From Ifrita kowaldi (taxonomy: Eukaryota > Chordata > Aves > Passeriformes > Cinclosomatidae), in contig VZRS01007376.1 in the NCBI GenBank assembly GCA_013398055.1, positions 591,365 through 655,364 of the forward strand: a stretch of 64,000 nt of DNA, given 5' to 3'. The stretch's first letter is position 1. Every line of letters starts with the position of its first letter. The notes beneath the pieces are model-generated. The model was not told the origin of the DNA, did no database searches, and saw only the letters and a list, made by a program, of their open reading frames with translations. A program made the position numbers and the translations under genes. Shown here piece by piece: positions 1 to 13,190 of the stretch.

Positions 1-640
1 AATGCTCTCCAGAAAAAAAAGGAAAAATCTCTTCTAGGGGAAGACAACTGGAATTTCTTGGGGCTTGCCAGCTGCCTGGCAAAAAGGGAGAGCGGCAAGA
101 GCCTCGTTGGCGGGCTGCTGCAGGCTGGCCACCCCATGCCTGCCTCTCCTCCTCCTCCTCCTTCTCCTCGCCTTCCCCCTAGCCTGGCTGCTGGGGAGGC
201 AGCTGGGCTGCAGGGCCGGCAGAGCGCCAGGGCACTCAACCTCCCCTCCTCCCTCTTCCAGACCTGCTGCATCTCCCCAGCTGCCTGCCTGGAAGACTAT
301 TGTCAATTTTGCTCTCTCCCTGCAGACGACAACAAAATCGACAGGAGCCTTCCAGCCAAGCAGCCATGGAGCCATCAGTTTGATTTTTCCTAATAGCAAA
401 TCAGAAATTTCTGGCAAAATTGAAATTTTCCCATAAAAGAAATCCCGATTCTATAAAAGGCATATTTTTCCCCCAGAAAGTCATTCCAACAGAACATTCC
501 CAGCTGCCGTAGTTCGAGAGACCTTTGAATTAAGTCTATAGAAAAAAACTGCCCGTGTGCTTGGCTGTGAAATAAGGATGGGTGAACAGTCAAATACAAA
601 TAGAAACTGCCTGGGAACCAATGTGCAGGGTCCCATCATC
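1..640. other. GC-richer non-coding start of window with pyrimidine triplet repeat
   Basis: The first 310 bases are richer in G+C than most of the window and contain scattered CpG (for example around 93-115, 168 and 214-227), plus the CTC-type repeat annotated separately. Open frames of 111-127 codons exist here on both strands, but they overlap each other and their proteins are runs of Pro, Leu, Arg and Ser read from the repeat, so I treat them as chance. The remainder to 640 is AT-rich unique sequence with no recognisable exon. It could be the edge of a CpG-bearing regulatory element lying further left, but nothing in the window proves this. Confidence 0.4.
144..169. repeat. (CTC)n pyrimidine-rich simple repeat
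   Basis: This is a run of CTC/CTT triplets in a strand-asymmetric polypyrimidine tract. It accounts for the Leu-rich and Arg-rich open frames that cross it on the two strands. Confidence 0.85.
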
Positions 641-2800
641 AAGGGATCAGGCCCGGGGTATTTACTTGACCTGAAAGGAGCTATGAGGGATAGTATCTTT
701 CCTATAAAGTACTAGAGACGATAATTAAGACTTACATAGCAAGGTTATGTCTCCTTTGAATAATTTACACAGGCCTGAACTCTTGTGAGAATAATTCCCA
801 GCTAGCAATTATGACCAAACTGGTTCAGAAAAGTATTCAAGCTTTTGTGGTCTCATTGGAACAGAAACCTTTTCAGCAGCGGCACATCAGACACTGCGAG
901 AGAGAGGGGAAAAAAATGAATTTTTCACTCAGAGTTGTGCTACAATGTCACCTTTGTCTCTGTTTTATCTGCCTGCTGTTGGGTGCAACTCTCTCGGTGG
1001 CAAACAGGCCAGTGGTCCTGCCTGTGGCATCCGTATCTATGGATTTCAGGGCAGAGTTGCTCCACTGCCAGTGATGTTGGGCAGTCTCAGCGCACACCTG
1101 AACACACTTTTCACAGTGTGAGATGAGAAGCTGCAGACAGACAGGACCATTGTCCTGTGTAGGTTTCTCTCTGTGCCATCTCTAAGACTGTGCTGAAGAC
1201 ATCGCTCATCCTCCCATCTGCAGGACCACAGATTAGACTAGAAAATGCCTCCACTTCACTGATTTTCCCTAGCTAGGATGCCAAATGCCAGCTCCTGATT
1301 TCCAGAGGAGTGGGGACAATCCGTGTTGTTAGCACCTGAGTGGGGCTGTAGAAGCAAATTTGAAAGCCGGGTTTCCTTGTGACGTGACACTCCCTTTTCC
1401 TGGGCGCCCTTGCAGCAGCAGCAGTGAGGAGCAGGCAGCGCAGTCTGCACTTGGGCAAACCCCCCGCTGAAGGCACCTGGAGCCCCAGCTGAACAGGAGC
1501 TGCAAGGGGGGCAGGTGTGGCTCCCTTTGTGCTCCTGGGCTGTGCAAGGCCTTGTGCAGGCTCTCTGCAGCAGGTGACGTTCTGCCCAACGGGAACAGCT
1601 TTTCACAGAGCAGCTCAGGAGCCTTTTGCATGCTCTGGAAATATTCTGCAAGCAAAGCACCGTTAAATAATCAAAACGCAGTACAAAATAACTTTTGTCA
1701 GATGTTCAGATGTGAATAAAAATGGTCAAACGCAGAGTAAGCCCATGCAGATGTGGTGAGGTGAAGCCCCCCTGCATGGTTCCTGGTGGGCAGAGTGCCT
1801 TGCCATGGGATTGCAGGATCCACACCCTTGGGGGCTGCACATTGCCCCTCCTATGGTATCGATTATACTCCACCAGAGATGCCTGCAATACAGAGGCACA
1901 GCGGGGTGAGTTAAGGGATGGAATGGCAGCTTTCGTTCTGAATGCACCAGCCTTCACAGATATAAACCAACCCCTTTATTTGCATGTAAATATTTGCAAT
2001 TAATTTTTGATAGTTTTGTTTTCGAGTGTTCATTAAAACTTCTCTCCCCTATATTTTATTCATATAGATCAGTCTTTGGCCAACATCTTTCATAAAGTGC
2101 TGAAATTTGCCCTTGAGGCATCAGATGGAGTAGTCAGATTGTCAAATAAGTCTCCTAATTGAAGTTAACACTGGCACAATATTTGTCTTTTGAAAATAAA
2201 CATTGCCAGCAAAGTTGCAGGTCCACCACTCTGTGTGTGCTGTGGCAGTGTGGGACAGCCATGGAGTGTAGAGCAGAAAAGGGGGAGTCTGAAATGAGGA
2301 ATAGCTCAGAAATGGGTATGTTAGCATATTGTTTCAGTGAAATACCAAACATGCTGCAGTTATCAAAACAAATCCAGAAAAAGCTGCTTTTTGTGTTGAA
2401 GATGCTTTTTGTGTAGCAGGTACAAGGAATAAATAAATATTCTCTTTAAGCAGTGTATTTGCATTTCTATATCTTAAAGGGTCAGAAGCAGACATGGGAA
2501 ATCAATAGTTCTCCTTGTGCTGCGTGAAATTAATCAGTAACTTTGGAGACACTCTGTGTTTAAGAAAACAAACCGAAAGAACATCACATGGCTTTTAAAG
2601 ATGTCCTCATGTGACGTTCCCAGAGGGTTTGAGGTGCTAAAGGACTGAGTATTTTCCAGTGCAGAGCTTACAAGAAAACCAGAACCATAATATGAGACAA
2701 AGCGCTGTTTGATGATGCCCACTGCAAGATGAATTGGGAAGTGAGTGTTAGTGCGTTCATAAGAAGCCTGATAATGCATTGTGCTGGTTAACTGTCTCTG
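641..2800. other. Unique non-coding sequence, no gene recognised
   Basis: This is mixed-composition unique DNA. Between 1256 and 1660 several minus-strand frames of 67-134 codons stay open in a GC-richer patch with a short CAG run (about 1413-1424). They overlap in different frames and have no family resemblance. I see no splice-site pair bounding a plausible exon, no RNA gene and no clear transposon. Confidence 0.5.
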
Positions 2801-2806
2801 AGGGAA

Positions 2807-2865
2807 AAGCCACAGACCTGGGTTTTGCCTCTCACCTTGGGTGCTGATTTACCTCTCCATTGCAA
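2807..2865 (+). mobile_element. MIR-like SINE fragment (candidate)
   Basis: The words ACAGACCTGGGTTTTGCCTC, then CTTGGG and TTACCTCTCC, follow the order of the MIR tRNA-derived head (CAGACCTGGGTTCGAATCC, later CCTTGGGCAAGTCACTTAACCTCTC), with the middle part missing. MIR and related core-SINEs are ancient tRNA-derived elements found across amniotes. The match is short and decayed, and I judged it from memory of the consensus rather than by alignment, so it remains a candidate. No internal Pol III promoter appears intact. Confidence 0.4.
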
Positions 2866-5800
2866 ATCTGGCAGCTGGCTCCAGCATAGTGCTTACAGTG
2901 ACTGTTCTCCCAAAGCACACTTTTGGCTTGAGTGGAAGTGGGGCGCATGCTTCAGGGTGTGCTGGGACTTCTGTGGGCAGTGCCAGTGACCAGATAGACC
3001 ACTTCAGGTACCAGGTGATGTGCAAATGCAACAGAATGTGGCTCATAATGGAGCCTCTAAAACCTGGGTTTCTCTTTTTCCCATGCGCACAGTTCACAAT
3101 GAAAAATGCTGGTTTGTATTTGCTGTTTGCCATGATTTTGAGTAAGAATCTTCCATGAACGGTTCTTCATAAATGCAGAACTCGTGCTCTGTAATATCTG
3201 GTTACATACATCACCTGATCCTGTCTCTGCCCCCAAGCTAATTGTTTGTGTGTAACAAACCCAGAAGAGATAGACGTGTGTGTAGCATTTGCTATTCAGG
3301 TTCCTGTGACTGGCAGATTTCAGAATTCATGGTCACTGATAATTCAAATACCTGGACTGAAAATTCAACTTGATCAACAGCAAGAGGGCTATTAGAAAAA
3401 CTGAGCCATTAGCAGTTGGTGATTGTACAGCTGACTCCTGCCTTAAATCTCTGTGCTGTCTGGGAAGCTCCTTGGGTACTCTGCCTGCATCCCCACTGCT
3501 AGACAATCCCATTCCTAACCTAAGCAAATCCTAAGAGTGAAGCAAAACAGCTTTGTTTAAAATGACTGTGTTCAATGCCTGCAACCACTGGTGGTGGTGG
3601 GGTGTCCTTGATGCCTCTCCTGCTGCCCAGTGAGTGCAGCTGCTCCATGCTGCATGCCCTGCTGCTTTCAACCCAGCCCAGTGCAGGGCTGCCCCAAAGA
3701 TGTTGATAACCCTTGATCAAGCAGGGCCTGAAAGGGCTCCAGAGCGGAACTGCAGCAAGGGGAGCAGAAAGATGATGTGAAATTTTGTGTGTCCCTCAGT
3801 CTCCCCAGGCGAAAAGCTATCGAGAGCTGAGTGCTCTTACACACCCTGCAGAAAGGACAGAGCGCTTGCAATGAGGCTGAGTGGCTCTGAGCCGCGGGAA
3901 TCCAGTCTGGGAGCTTCAGTTTAAAGCACTAATACCCTAACAGGGCTCCCAGTGATCAAACAAAGCCTGCTGACTTTGAGATGAGCAGAATGAGCCTTTG
4001 TATCAATGGAATACGATACAGGCATTGCTTGATTCCTGAAGTGAAGATTCACTGATAGCATGGGAGCAATAAAGTGCTGATCCTACTTCCATTAACTTTA
4101 TTGGGAGCAGCCCCAAAATATTTAAGTGGAGATTGGCATATCACATATATATAATCTAAAGTATCTCAGGATTTATGTTATGGTATCAGCCCTGAGACAG
4201 ACAGATGAAATATTACTCCTACTACATTTAATTTATAATCTTCATCTGACTAGATCTGTACCTACCTACTTATATGGACCCCATTACCAAAGTAGCTGAG
4301 CAGCTGCCAGTTATTTAGAAATATAAATAAAATAGCAGAGGTTATTTTGTTCTCTGCCTCCCTGCTTCTCCTGTAGTTTGTAAGATTTCCCGTAAGGTTT
4401 GCCCTTGTTTTGTTTGAGGTCTTGTGCACAAGTGGACGGCACTGGGAATCTCTGGGTTTGTTTTAAACCTTTTGAGAAGAACAGGTTTGCCAAAAAGAAA
4501 TGGATATTTATTACTGAATATATTGAGATCAGCGACTATCAGAAAGCATAAAAGCAAATAATGAAGTCTAGCTCCAGGAGCTGTGAGAATTTCATTGCAC
4601 AAGCTCACAAACTTTCCCTGTTGGTTCACAGTCCAGATTGTTCCCGTCAAACGTCATGGGAGGTCATGTTGGTGGAAGGAGATGTGATATCTCAGGAAGC
4701 AAAGTCCAATACCCTGAATGGCTTTGACTATCAAGACAGAAGCACTGGGCAAACCAAAGGAATTTGGGCCTCTGATTAAATGTTTAGAAGTTTCCAAAGC
4801 TGATGGCTTCATTCCTAGATGTGATAAACAGCCATGGCAAGACTTCAAAGTCAAACAGTGCACTGATGTCCAACCTGTGCCTCATAGAGGTGGCTGCATG
4901 CTTTTGGCTGGTCATTCACAGCCAGAAAATTGATTGCCAAGGACTGAGTAAAGATGTGAACTTATCGCCTTTGTATCAACAGCTCTCTCCAGCCCGCAGC
5001 AGGAAGCACCGGAGCTCCCAGAGCCTCAAAGAGGTGCTCTCGGAGAATGCGCTGGTGGTTGGGGTTGGAATGAGATATGCAGGACCAAAGTTGCCACATC
5101 TCTGGGATATGTACTCAGACCAGTTCTCACCATGTTTAATTCTCATCACGTGGCAGTCAGGGGGTGCATCTTGGAAGGGTTCAATATGGAGCAATAGCTG
5201 GTCTGAGAGTGGTCCAAAAGGAGGAACACGAGATATTTCAAGATGTTTCCTCCAGGACTATATTTCTCTTTTCTATTTCTGGGCTGCTGCTTGAGCTCAT
5301 GAATCTCCACCAATGAATAAACAGATAGTCTTGGACACTATTCATAATTGTTTCTGGATATATCCTTCCTCAATCTTATTCTGCACAAAACTTCTTGAAT
5401 AGCTCATTTAAGGAGAAAACACTTGAAAAGTATATTAGCAAACTCTTTCAGTGGGGTAAAACCACCAACATGGAAAATTCAAGTTTTCAAGAGAGCCATT
5501 AAGTGTGATTAAACCTTTAAAAAGGGAGAACAATGAATGCAGCCTTGTATTTAGCAATTTCATATCTTTAATTGTACAAAGATTTTCTTTAAAAGCACAA
5601 GGCTGAAAGGAAGCTGAATGTTACAGTATTTACTGAAGGAAAGCAATGAGAGAAGGCCTGTTCAGTAGCTAATGGAGTGAAGCCCAGAAATAATGACAAA
5701 AAAGCGGTAACGACCGCTCTCCAACACAACATATATAAAAGAGGAAGCCATAAAAAGGCAACAATTCTTGACTTAGCTTTGAGTTTCACAATGACAGTGA

Positions 5801-6020
5801 TTACAGATAGCAAGTGGAAGAGCATATAAGCCATGATGAAATCTGGTTGGCTGTGCAATTGAGATTCAAGTGAAAGAAAGCAACAGGGACATTGAATTTC
5901 TGCAGCACAAATTTTGGATGGGGTATGAGAAATGGAAAGAAAGGAAGAAAGAGCAAGGCCATCAAAAAGTTCAGCAGAAAATGAAGATATTCTCATCTAT
6001 TCCAACTAATAATAAACACA
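2866..6020. other. Unique non-coding sequence, no gene recognised
   Basis: I see no supportable gene. The longest open frame, 4803-5294 on the plus strand (163 codons), begins in ordinary AT-balanced sequence. Its product has no recognisable domain, signal peptide or repeat pattern, and a 72-codon frame is open on the opposite strand. It is most likely a chance frame, possibly in an old unrecognised repeat. The rest is AT-rich unique DNA. Confidence 0.5.
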
Positions 6021-6022
6021 AT

Positions 6023-6075
6023 AGGGGCTAGATCCTCAGCTGAACTGAACTGGTGATACCAGTGATTGAGTTAGT
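6023..6075. mobile_element. Fragment of an ancient sauropsid palindromic (MITE-like) repeat
   Basis: The sequence GGGGCTAGATCCTCAGCTGA followed by ACTGGTGATACCAGTGATT resembles one arm of the widespread amniote repeat whose arms read like GGCCAGATCCTCAGCTGGTG...AAATCAGTG. That repeat is abundant in turtles and crocodilians and occurs as relics in birds. Only one arm is visible; the mirrored arm is not present. The identification rests on recalled consensus, not on a search. Confidence 0.45.
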
Positions 6076-9000
6076 TTGCTGTTCCTGCAGATGTGACTGT
6101 CACACATATCCCAGCACACTGTAACTTGTGCCACCTTGCAGCAGCTTCACATGCAGAAAAACTTTGACTATCACAAACTTGAATAAAAATTAAAAAGGGG
6201 GGTGGGCTAAAATCAAGCTGATTAAAGCATACAATATTTATGTTTATGGTCCATTTAATGCTTAGTGTTACTTCAAATAGAAAGTATTTTGATACATTAA
6301 TGGCACAAGCTAATTACCAACTTTATTTTTCTTGATCAATATTTTTTAAAGCAGTGTTAACATCTGATCTGCAATCACATGAGTGCATAGCTTTCTTCAT
6401 GTAAGTAATACTGAGATTATATATGCATTTACTTTTCCATGACAGAGTTAGGCTGTCTCAGTTACAGCCTTAATTGCACTTCAAATGGTAGTGGGCATAT
6501 AGTGCTTTTCCTAAATCTTTCCCTCTGCATATCTATGAACACCTTGAAAATGCAACTTTTATTCACTTGCATATTTGGAAAAGTTTTTTATACCTGTGAT
6601 TCTAGAGAAATTAAGAAATATAACAAAAACCTAACCAGCCCTGAACCTTAAATGTACAGAGTCCAGAAGGCAGATGAATCCCAAAAATACTGAAACTGCA
6701 AGCAGATGACTAGCAGCAGGAAAGCCCCAGTCCAGTGTTGATGGTCCTGGGCAGGGGGAATACCATACAGCACATCACAAATCCAGCAAATTCACAGGGA
6801 GAAGGCTGGCTGAGGTTTAATGCTGTCACGTGGAAAGGTTGAGCAGAACCATATCAGCTCTCTGAGGAGTTTGCCTGCACAAGTGTTTTGCACTTACACA
6901 GACTAACACGAGCTGTGAGCTTGTCATTTAAAGTCATGGCTACTTGCATGAGCAGTGACTTAAGGAGTCAGGGAGGAATGGAGGGATACTGTACAGGTGG
7001 CAGCACACTGGCAGGCAGAGGGATGATGAAAATAGATACGATTTCAAAGACTGTAAAAACTAGTGAGACTGTGGGACAAATGTATGAGAAAATTAAATGT
7101 CTGATGCCTACCACAGAAGCAATGCCTTGCTGGTGGCCATAAGGGGATACATCTGATAGGGATGATCAAAATAAAGAATCAGATGAAAATGCTGTTCCAG
7201 AGCAGCCAAAACTATCTGCAAATGCAGTCTCATTCACAGAATAGTTTCAGCTGGAAAAAGAAAACACATTGATACTGAATCCGAACAGTGGTTTGTGAGC
7301 CTGATAACTTATGGGTAGATCTGGTGGCTCAATATGTAACTTCCCTCTCTGCAAAAACAAACCTCATACACATCATGAGAGCATCAGGACTATAGCAATA
7401 GTGCAAAACTTCTTTGCACTAGTGAAGTGACAGAACACAGGTACCCTACAGGCCAACCTGGGTTATCCTAGTGATCATACACTTCTTCTTTGGGGTTTGC
7501 TTCGCTTTTATGTTGTAACAGGTAAACAGAGATGGTCCTGGAAAAAATTGTCTGGGTTTTTTTTTATTTTTTGGTCCTTGTACTGAATTAGAGCAGGTGC
7601 CTGAAGCTGGAGGCTCTTTGCTTTTAGAAATAGCCCTGCCCCTGAGCCATATTTAGTAAATGGGCACACCGATCAGAAGAGTCCACCCCTACAGGTTTGG
7701 ATATTAATTTTGGAGCACTTATATTTTTAATTATGAAGACGGTTCAGTCTGGGATTGAGGACTCCTGGTAGCCCTGAAAACAACATTCAAATTTGAGACA
7801 TAATTGTTGTTAGAGGCACTGAAAATAATTGTCATTAGAAGCACTGGTATTTGCTGTAGTCCCACCAAGTCTGGAAAATGTTGGCTGAAGGCTTCATTAC
7901 AAACCTGTTGCCTGACAAATGAAGAAGAGGGCAATGCCTGTAATTTAGATTTTACAATCTGCCATCAATGAAGATGTATGAAAATCACTGGATGGAAAAG
8001 GGGTTTTGGGTGGGAAAGATGAATGAAAGTTCTCCCCATAGACAACATAGGGTCTGTGTTCCACTGAGGTTTTGCTAATGAAGAAACAGTGCAAATACAG
8101 AGTTCCTCTGTCTAAAATAAAACCAAACTAAATTTCTTTGTGCCATAATCCCCAGCCTGTAATAACAGGCTCTTAAGCAAGATGATATTGTGTGATTACA
8201 ATAATAATAAAACAGCATCCTTATGTAAATAAAATCATTAATTGATTTGTATAGGCTACATCCCTGACACTCCCAAGACTGTGGCATTTTTTTCCAATGA
8301 AACACTTAGGCAACTACTCTTTATGAATAAGGCAGGAGCATCTGGATGCACAATAGTTCCTGCATTAGCGAAGTTGCTGGGAATATAGTCTGTTTGCATC
8401 GACTAACTGGTGCTGACCAGAAGCCATTATTTCCAAGGAATACAATGGCAACCAGAAACATTACACTCACAATAAGAAGAATGCAAATGCATTAGCTCAT
8501 GACCTCCCAGCAAATGGTATGTGGCACTGCTGTTCCAAAAATTTTGAAACTGGTTTGTGAGGTACTTATGTCTACTTGCTCATAGAAAATGACTCCTGCC
8601 ACTTGTTTTCTTTTGACCTCTGAGGAGAATGAATGACTCACATACGTGATCTTTAAAAATGTGTCCACATCAAGAGCAGGAGGGCTGGGAGTGAACAGGT
8701 TGAGGAGGCGTAAGAGAAATGAGCTATCGTGGGTGGGGAGTGAAATAAAAGCCTGGTCACATGGGGGAATAGCAAACAAGGCAGCAAAGCTGTTGGAGAG
8801 AATTTTTGGTTCCCCGAGGGTCAAGAATGGCTAAACAAAGGTGTTTTTGAAAGGGTATCACCAGGCCTGCACTAGCCATTCATCAGCTGTGGTCCATCAA
8901 ATCTTGTCCTTGCGCAGGCCAGGGCTATCTGGCACCTTCAGGGAAGGTGCATTTGCTTAAACTAAGCCTGAATTTGGCCCTACAAGGAAGAGAGATGTGC

Positions 9001-10990
9001 TACTGGAAAAGCACAATGAGAAGCACACATCAGAAGCCAAGGACTGCAAGGATTAAAAAGTATCCTGGATGGATTAGCCCACCAAGATCATAAATGATAA
9101 CTGTGCCCTGTTTCCCTAGCTGCACTATCTCACTGTGTGAGTGAGACATTTTGGTGATCATGACCGAAATTAGATCAAGCTGACATTTGCTTTGTTTTTT
9201 AACTGTTGTTTTTCTCCTTATTATCCTGCAGTGATCAAATGGTAAAACTGCCTCTACACCTTAACTGTGCATTTCTTATACTGACAAGCTGGTAAACAAA
9301 TTTGACCTTTAGTGGGTTTTATTAGGGTCACTGAAGCCCTTGGTTTCCCAGCTTTGCTTTATAATGCTTGTTTCTGCCTTTGTTTTGTTCTCCCTCTCAC
9401 ACGCACAAACACATACACACGTCCATGTGCACCTGCTTTCATATTTGCTTTCACGTGATTCCTTTTTCCTGGAACCTTTTTCCAAACGAGTTCTAAAGGC
9501 CCCAACAAAATGCTGTTTTGAAATTATTACTGTTGTTGTGCCCCTGTTAGCTAGCAGCACAAAAAAAATTCAACAGGTTGTTGCCTTTTAGAAAAATGCA
9601 ACCAAAATCTGAGCTTTCTTTTTCATTGGTGATCTGTAGTCTCTGATTTCTCATTGACCCCTAATCCAAAGTGTGTGTTGGGCTGGCTGTGGAATATTCT
9701 GGGATGGCCAACATGGCAATTCAGGAATGAAAATAGGTATGACATCTATCTCCTGCTTTTCCTAATGTTTGCAAGAAGGACTGATTGTGGCGGGTGGACA
9801 CCTGGTACAGCTCACGCTGCTGGGCAGACTCGGGAGGCCAGGAATAAACTCCACCAGCACATTTTTTGTGAGGGAGTGACAGAAGGTGAGTGCAAGAGAA
9901 AAGGATGTGAGCTAGATCCAATTGAAGGTGTTTAAAAATCCCAGTGAAAGTTTGGAGAAGTGCAAGTGTCCCTGAACTGAGTCACATTTTCTTAAAGTGC
10001 CTGCTGGAGTGCCAGCTATGGGGACTGTTGGAAATGCCTTTCGAGGAACGCAGAAATGACGTGTCTGTAATGATACAGGGATTTAAAATTACACCCAATC
10101 CTATGAGATCCTCTGTTTGAGTATTTCTAAACTGCAGATAACCCAACCTGCATGAGCAATCTGCAAAAATGAGGCTCTTTCATCAGGAGTAACCAGTCCC
10201 ACATTCAGGAAAACCACCACCATTCATGGCTGGTTTCAGGTATATGCTGTTTCCCCGCAGCTGACAAGTACCATGGTCAGTGTGGTTTTGACTTGGGAAG
10301 GTATTACCAGAAAGCTGCCTTTAAGAGGGGAAACAAGCTTCTGAAAAACTGTTGCCATCGTGTTACTGAAATGTTCTAATTCTCATGAGAATTTTCAAAA
10401 TTTTAAAATCTGTATTTCTGCACAGGAAAGGGGGAGAATATTGGGGAAAAATAATAATTGTGCAAACCAGAAATTAGTAGTAATACTAGCCTTGCAAAAG
10501 GGGAATGTTTCCCCCATTTTTAAACTTCTTTCCTCACATGACTGAAGCTGGCTGCATGCACAAGAATTTTGTTGGACCCAGACTCTTGACTCTGTCATAT
10601 CAGGTCCGCCTGTTGCTCAGCCTGGTGCACTAAACTTGAATGGAAAGATGCTGGAAACCCCATAAAGAAGAACCACACTTACAAGCACAGTGACAGTAAT
10701 TTTTTTCCTCAGAAACTTAACATTACTTCCAGGTAAAAAAGGTAAATCCGTTGGTGTTCACTTTGTTTAAAACAACAGAAATACTTTGCGTTTCACCCAG
10801 TTTTACTTTGTTTTTTAAAGACAAAAGATGGGGTTTCTGCCACATTTGTGAGGACTTAATCACCACCAGAGCTCTGACAAAATGGTCCAAGAGTGGTCAC
10901 CAAAAGATTTGTCATTCCTACGACTCTGCTGTGTGACCAGTGGGGCTCATCAGTGGTGCCTGTGAGAGCTGGTGGGGAGAGCAATGGCTG
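6076..10990. other. Unique non-coding sequence, no gene recognised
   Basis: This is AT-rich unique DNA. Open frames reach 110 codons (minus strand, 8492-8824), are isolated, and have no family resemblance. A T-rich run lies near 7558-7572. A perfect 14-bp palindrome at 10379-10392 is listed separately. I see no RNA gene or intact transposon. Confidence 0.5.
10379..10392. repeat. Perfect 14-bp palindrome
   Basis: ATTCTCATGAGAAT is its own reverse complement and is followed at once by AT-rich self-complementary AAAATTTT. It could be a dimeric factor site or chance; nothing nearby decides this. Confidence 0.6.
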
Positions 10991-13105
10991 AGAAAGAAAT
11001 AATTGCCAAGGTGTTTTCAAGAAAAATATGAGGGGCAGGCAGGACTTGACATGAGAAAGGATGGGAAGGTCAGAGTGGGGGGCATTCAAGCAGGGCCTTT
11101 TTGTCATCATTTGGTTTGGGGGCATTTTTTTACCCCTTTATGGAAGGATAATGCAGTATGTGGATAGATGGTAGTGAATGTAAGTGGCTTGAAAACAAAA
11201 TAAGCAAGCACTTGACCAAGACACTGTGGGTACAATTGCTTATCCAATCCAATGAAGATGGGTTTCACAAGGGCCTCCTGTTGTCCTAAAACATCTTATT
11301 CTCCTTGTTAAAAGGCATTTAAAAGCACAAAATACTTTTATTAAAAATGCTTTTCAGGGCTGTATGATGCTAAAAGCACTTTCTATAGCTTGCATTGCTA
11401 TTTAGGAGAGCATGTTATTTCTTTTTAATTTGCTCACTCATTCCTGAATAACTTTTCATAGGACTCCAGACACTGCAGTGTGACAGCTAAACCAAGGAGC
11501 ATCGGATGCGATGGAATTGCTCTACAAGCAACCTTGCCAAAGGCCCTTTTGCTGCACAAAGCTGGCTCTATCTTTGTATATTGAGGGAGCTAAATCAATG
11601 TTAAATGCTTGGCTCTTTTCACAGGACAATGACCAGGACCTAAGCTGCGTCCTTCCTTTTTGATTGACACTTGAAACGTTGAGTTGGAATCAGCCAGAGG
11701 CACTGCTACAAGCTTGAAGCCTCTGCTGGGGATAACAACTGGTGACATCTGCAGAAAGGCCGACAAAAGGCAGTTGAAAGCCGTGTTTGTTGCTTTCCCC
11801 TCTCAGATCTCCTCTCTTTCATGGAGCTCCTTACTTGCTTTAATATTATGATTCAGCACCTGGCTCTTTTGAACCTTGCTTTAAACTTCAAAAGGCGAGG
11901 TGGTATTAACAAACATGAAACGAAAAAGTGGCAGTAGTTTGATTTACTGTTGTCGTCTTATCAAGGGGGTTTTTTGTCACCAGCTGCCACTTTCTGTCAT
12001 CTTTGGAACCATTATCATTTCTCTAAAATCTAAAAGACTCCACTTAATAACAGCTTTGAATACAGGCAGGATCAGTAACCTATACAGTTCTGGGATGACA
12101 GAACCGTCAAATGAAAAGAAAGATGTTGCCAAAAAAAAAAAAAAAAATTCTTAAGAAAAAAACCCAATAAAACAAATAAAAGCTGTAGTACTTCTAAGTG
12201 ACCTTGATTTCAGAATTAAACAAATCAAGCGCAATTCCACTGCTCTTTTTGGATTCATTTTGCACTTTCCTTGCAACATTTCTTTTTTGTTCTCAGGACT
12301 AAGCGAAAACAAAGCCAAGGCTTCCAGAACAACTGCTCAGTGCACAACGAGCACTTGGTATCACATGAGCCCCATAAGCTCCTCACTTGTAGAAGTGCCA
12401 GTGATAATTGCCAGTCTCGTTCCACTGCCGTCCTGGTGCAGCAGCTTTCATCAGGCTGGGATGGAGCCTCACAAGCTGCCTTGCTAGGGCAGGCTCACTG
12501 CTCAAAAATCTACTTAACTCCCAGTTTTACTGTACCTTCCCATGATCCCCTGCCATCTTTCCCAACACTGCTGTGCTGTCCTCTGGCTGCCAGGGCAGAA
12601 CCTGTAATGCCTCTGTGCCTCCTCGGGCCAGTTTGCCCATCAAAGCTTTCCAGGTTCAGTTGAAGGCAGTCAAATAAAAGCAAACAAGTTTCTGATCACA
12701 AACTGCTGCGATTTCTTACTTGTCACTCCACTGTCCTCTACAGAAAATGTCCTTATCCCTTTTGTTAGTTGTTGTATAATGCTATCCAAAATGAACCTAC
12801 TTGGAAGGAGAAATTTCTCTTGGTGTCTTCCAAACTCCTGAATTATTTGATGCATGTGTCTCAGACCAGCAGTGACTTTTATTTCACATAGATCTCACTT
12901 CTGCTCTTGTGCATTTTGGTAGTTATTTCCACTTATGCGATAAAAGTAAAGTCACCAAAGGATCCTCTCTCCTGTCTCCAGTGAAGTGTTCTCCCTCCCA
13001 CAACCTACACAAGCAACACAAGACAACAGGGAAACAGCTGCTCCAAAATATCTTCCCCCAACATCTCAGCAGTTGGTCTCCCTCTGCTGCCCATTGACCC
13101 CTTTC
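10991..13105. other. Unique non-coding sequence; 11500-11900 is possibly conserved
   Basis: No gene is recognised. The stretch 11500-11900 has even complexity, no repeats and no long frames, with words such as TTGATTGACA and GGGATAACAACTGG, the look of constrained non-coding DNA. That is an impression, not a measurement. A 17-A run follows at 12131-12147. Frames of 75-130 codons at 12260-12663 overlap in different registers and do not resemble any protein. Confidence 0.35.
12131..12147. repeat. Poly(A) tract of 17 A
   Basis: An uninterrupted A run is followed by further A-rich sequence to about 12180. Nothing upstream looks like a retrocopied gene or SINE body, so it is called a simple A tract rather than a retroposon tail. 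Confidence 0.85.
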
Positions 13106-13109
13106 CAGG

Positions 13110-13190
13110 CCCTTTTCATCACAGAGACCTGGGATGGTTGAATTTCAGTGTCTCTTGGTAAAATGGAGATGAAAACAACAAAGTGAAAGT
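13110..13190 (+). mobile_element. MIR-like SINE fragment (candidate)
   Basis: The order CAGAGACCTGGG, then TTTCAGTGTCTC, then GGTAAAATGGAGATGAAAAC echoes the MIR segment that reads CCTCAGTTTCCTCATCTGTAAAATGGGGATAATAA. The last 20 bases are the strongest part. It is diverged and short. It could be coincidence, but the spacing of the pieces supports an old MIR/core-SINE relic. Confidence 0.45.

Noticed and set aside
4803..5294. Plus-strand open frame of 163 codons
   Set aside because: No family resemblance, no signal peptide or domain pattern, an opposite-strand frame in the same segment and no flanking splice sites that define an exon.
12131..12147. Poly(A) run as the tail of a processed pseudogene or SINE
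   Set aside because: The sequence to the left shows no gene-like or SINE-like body and no flanking direct repeats were seen. The same reasoning applies to the runs at 21658, 34667 and 57004.
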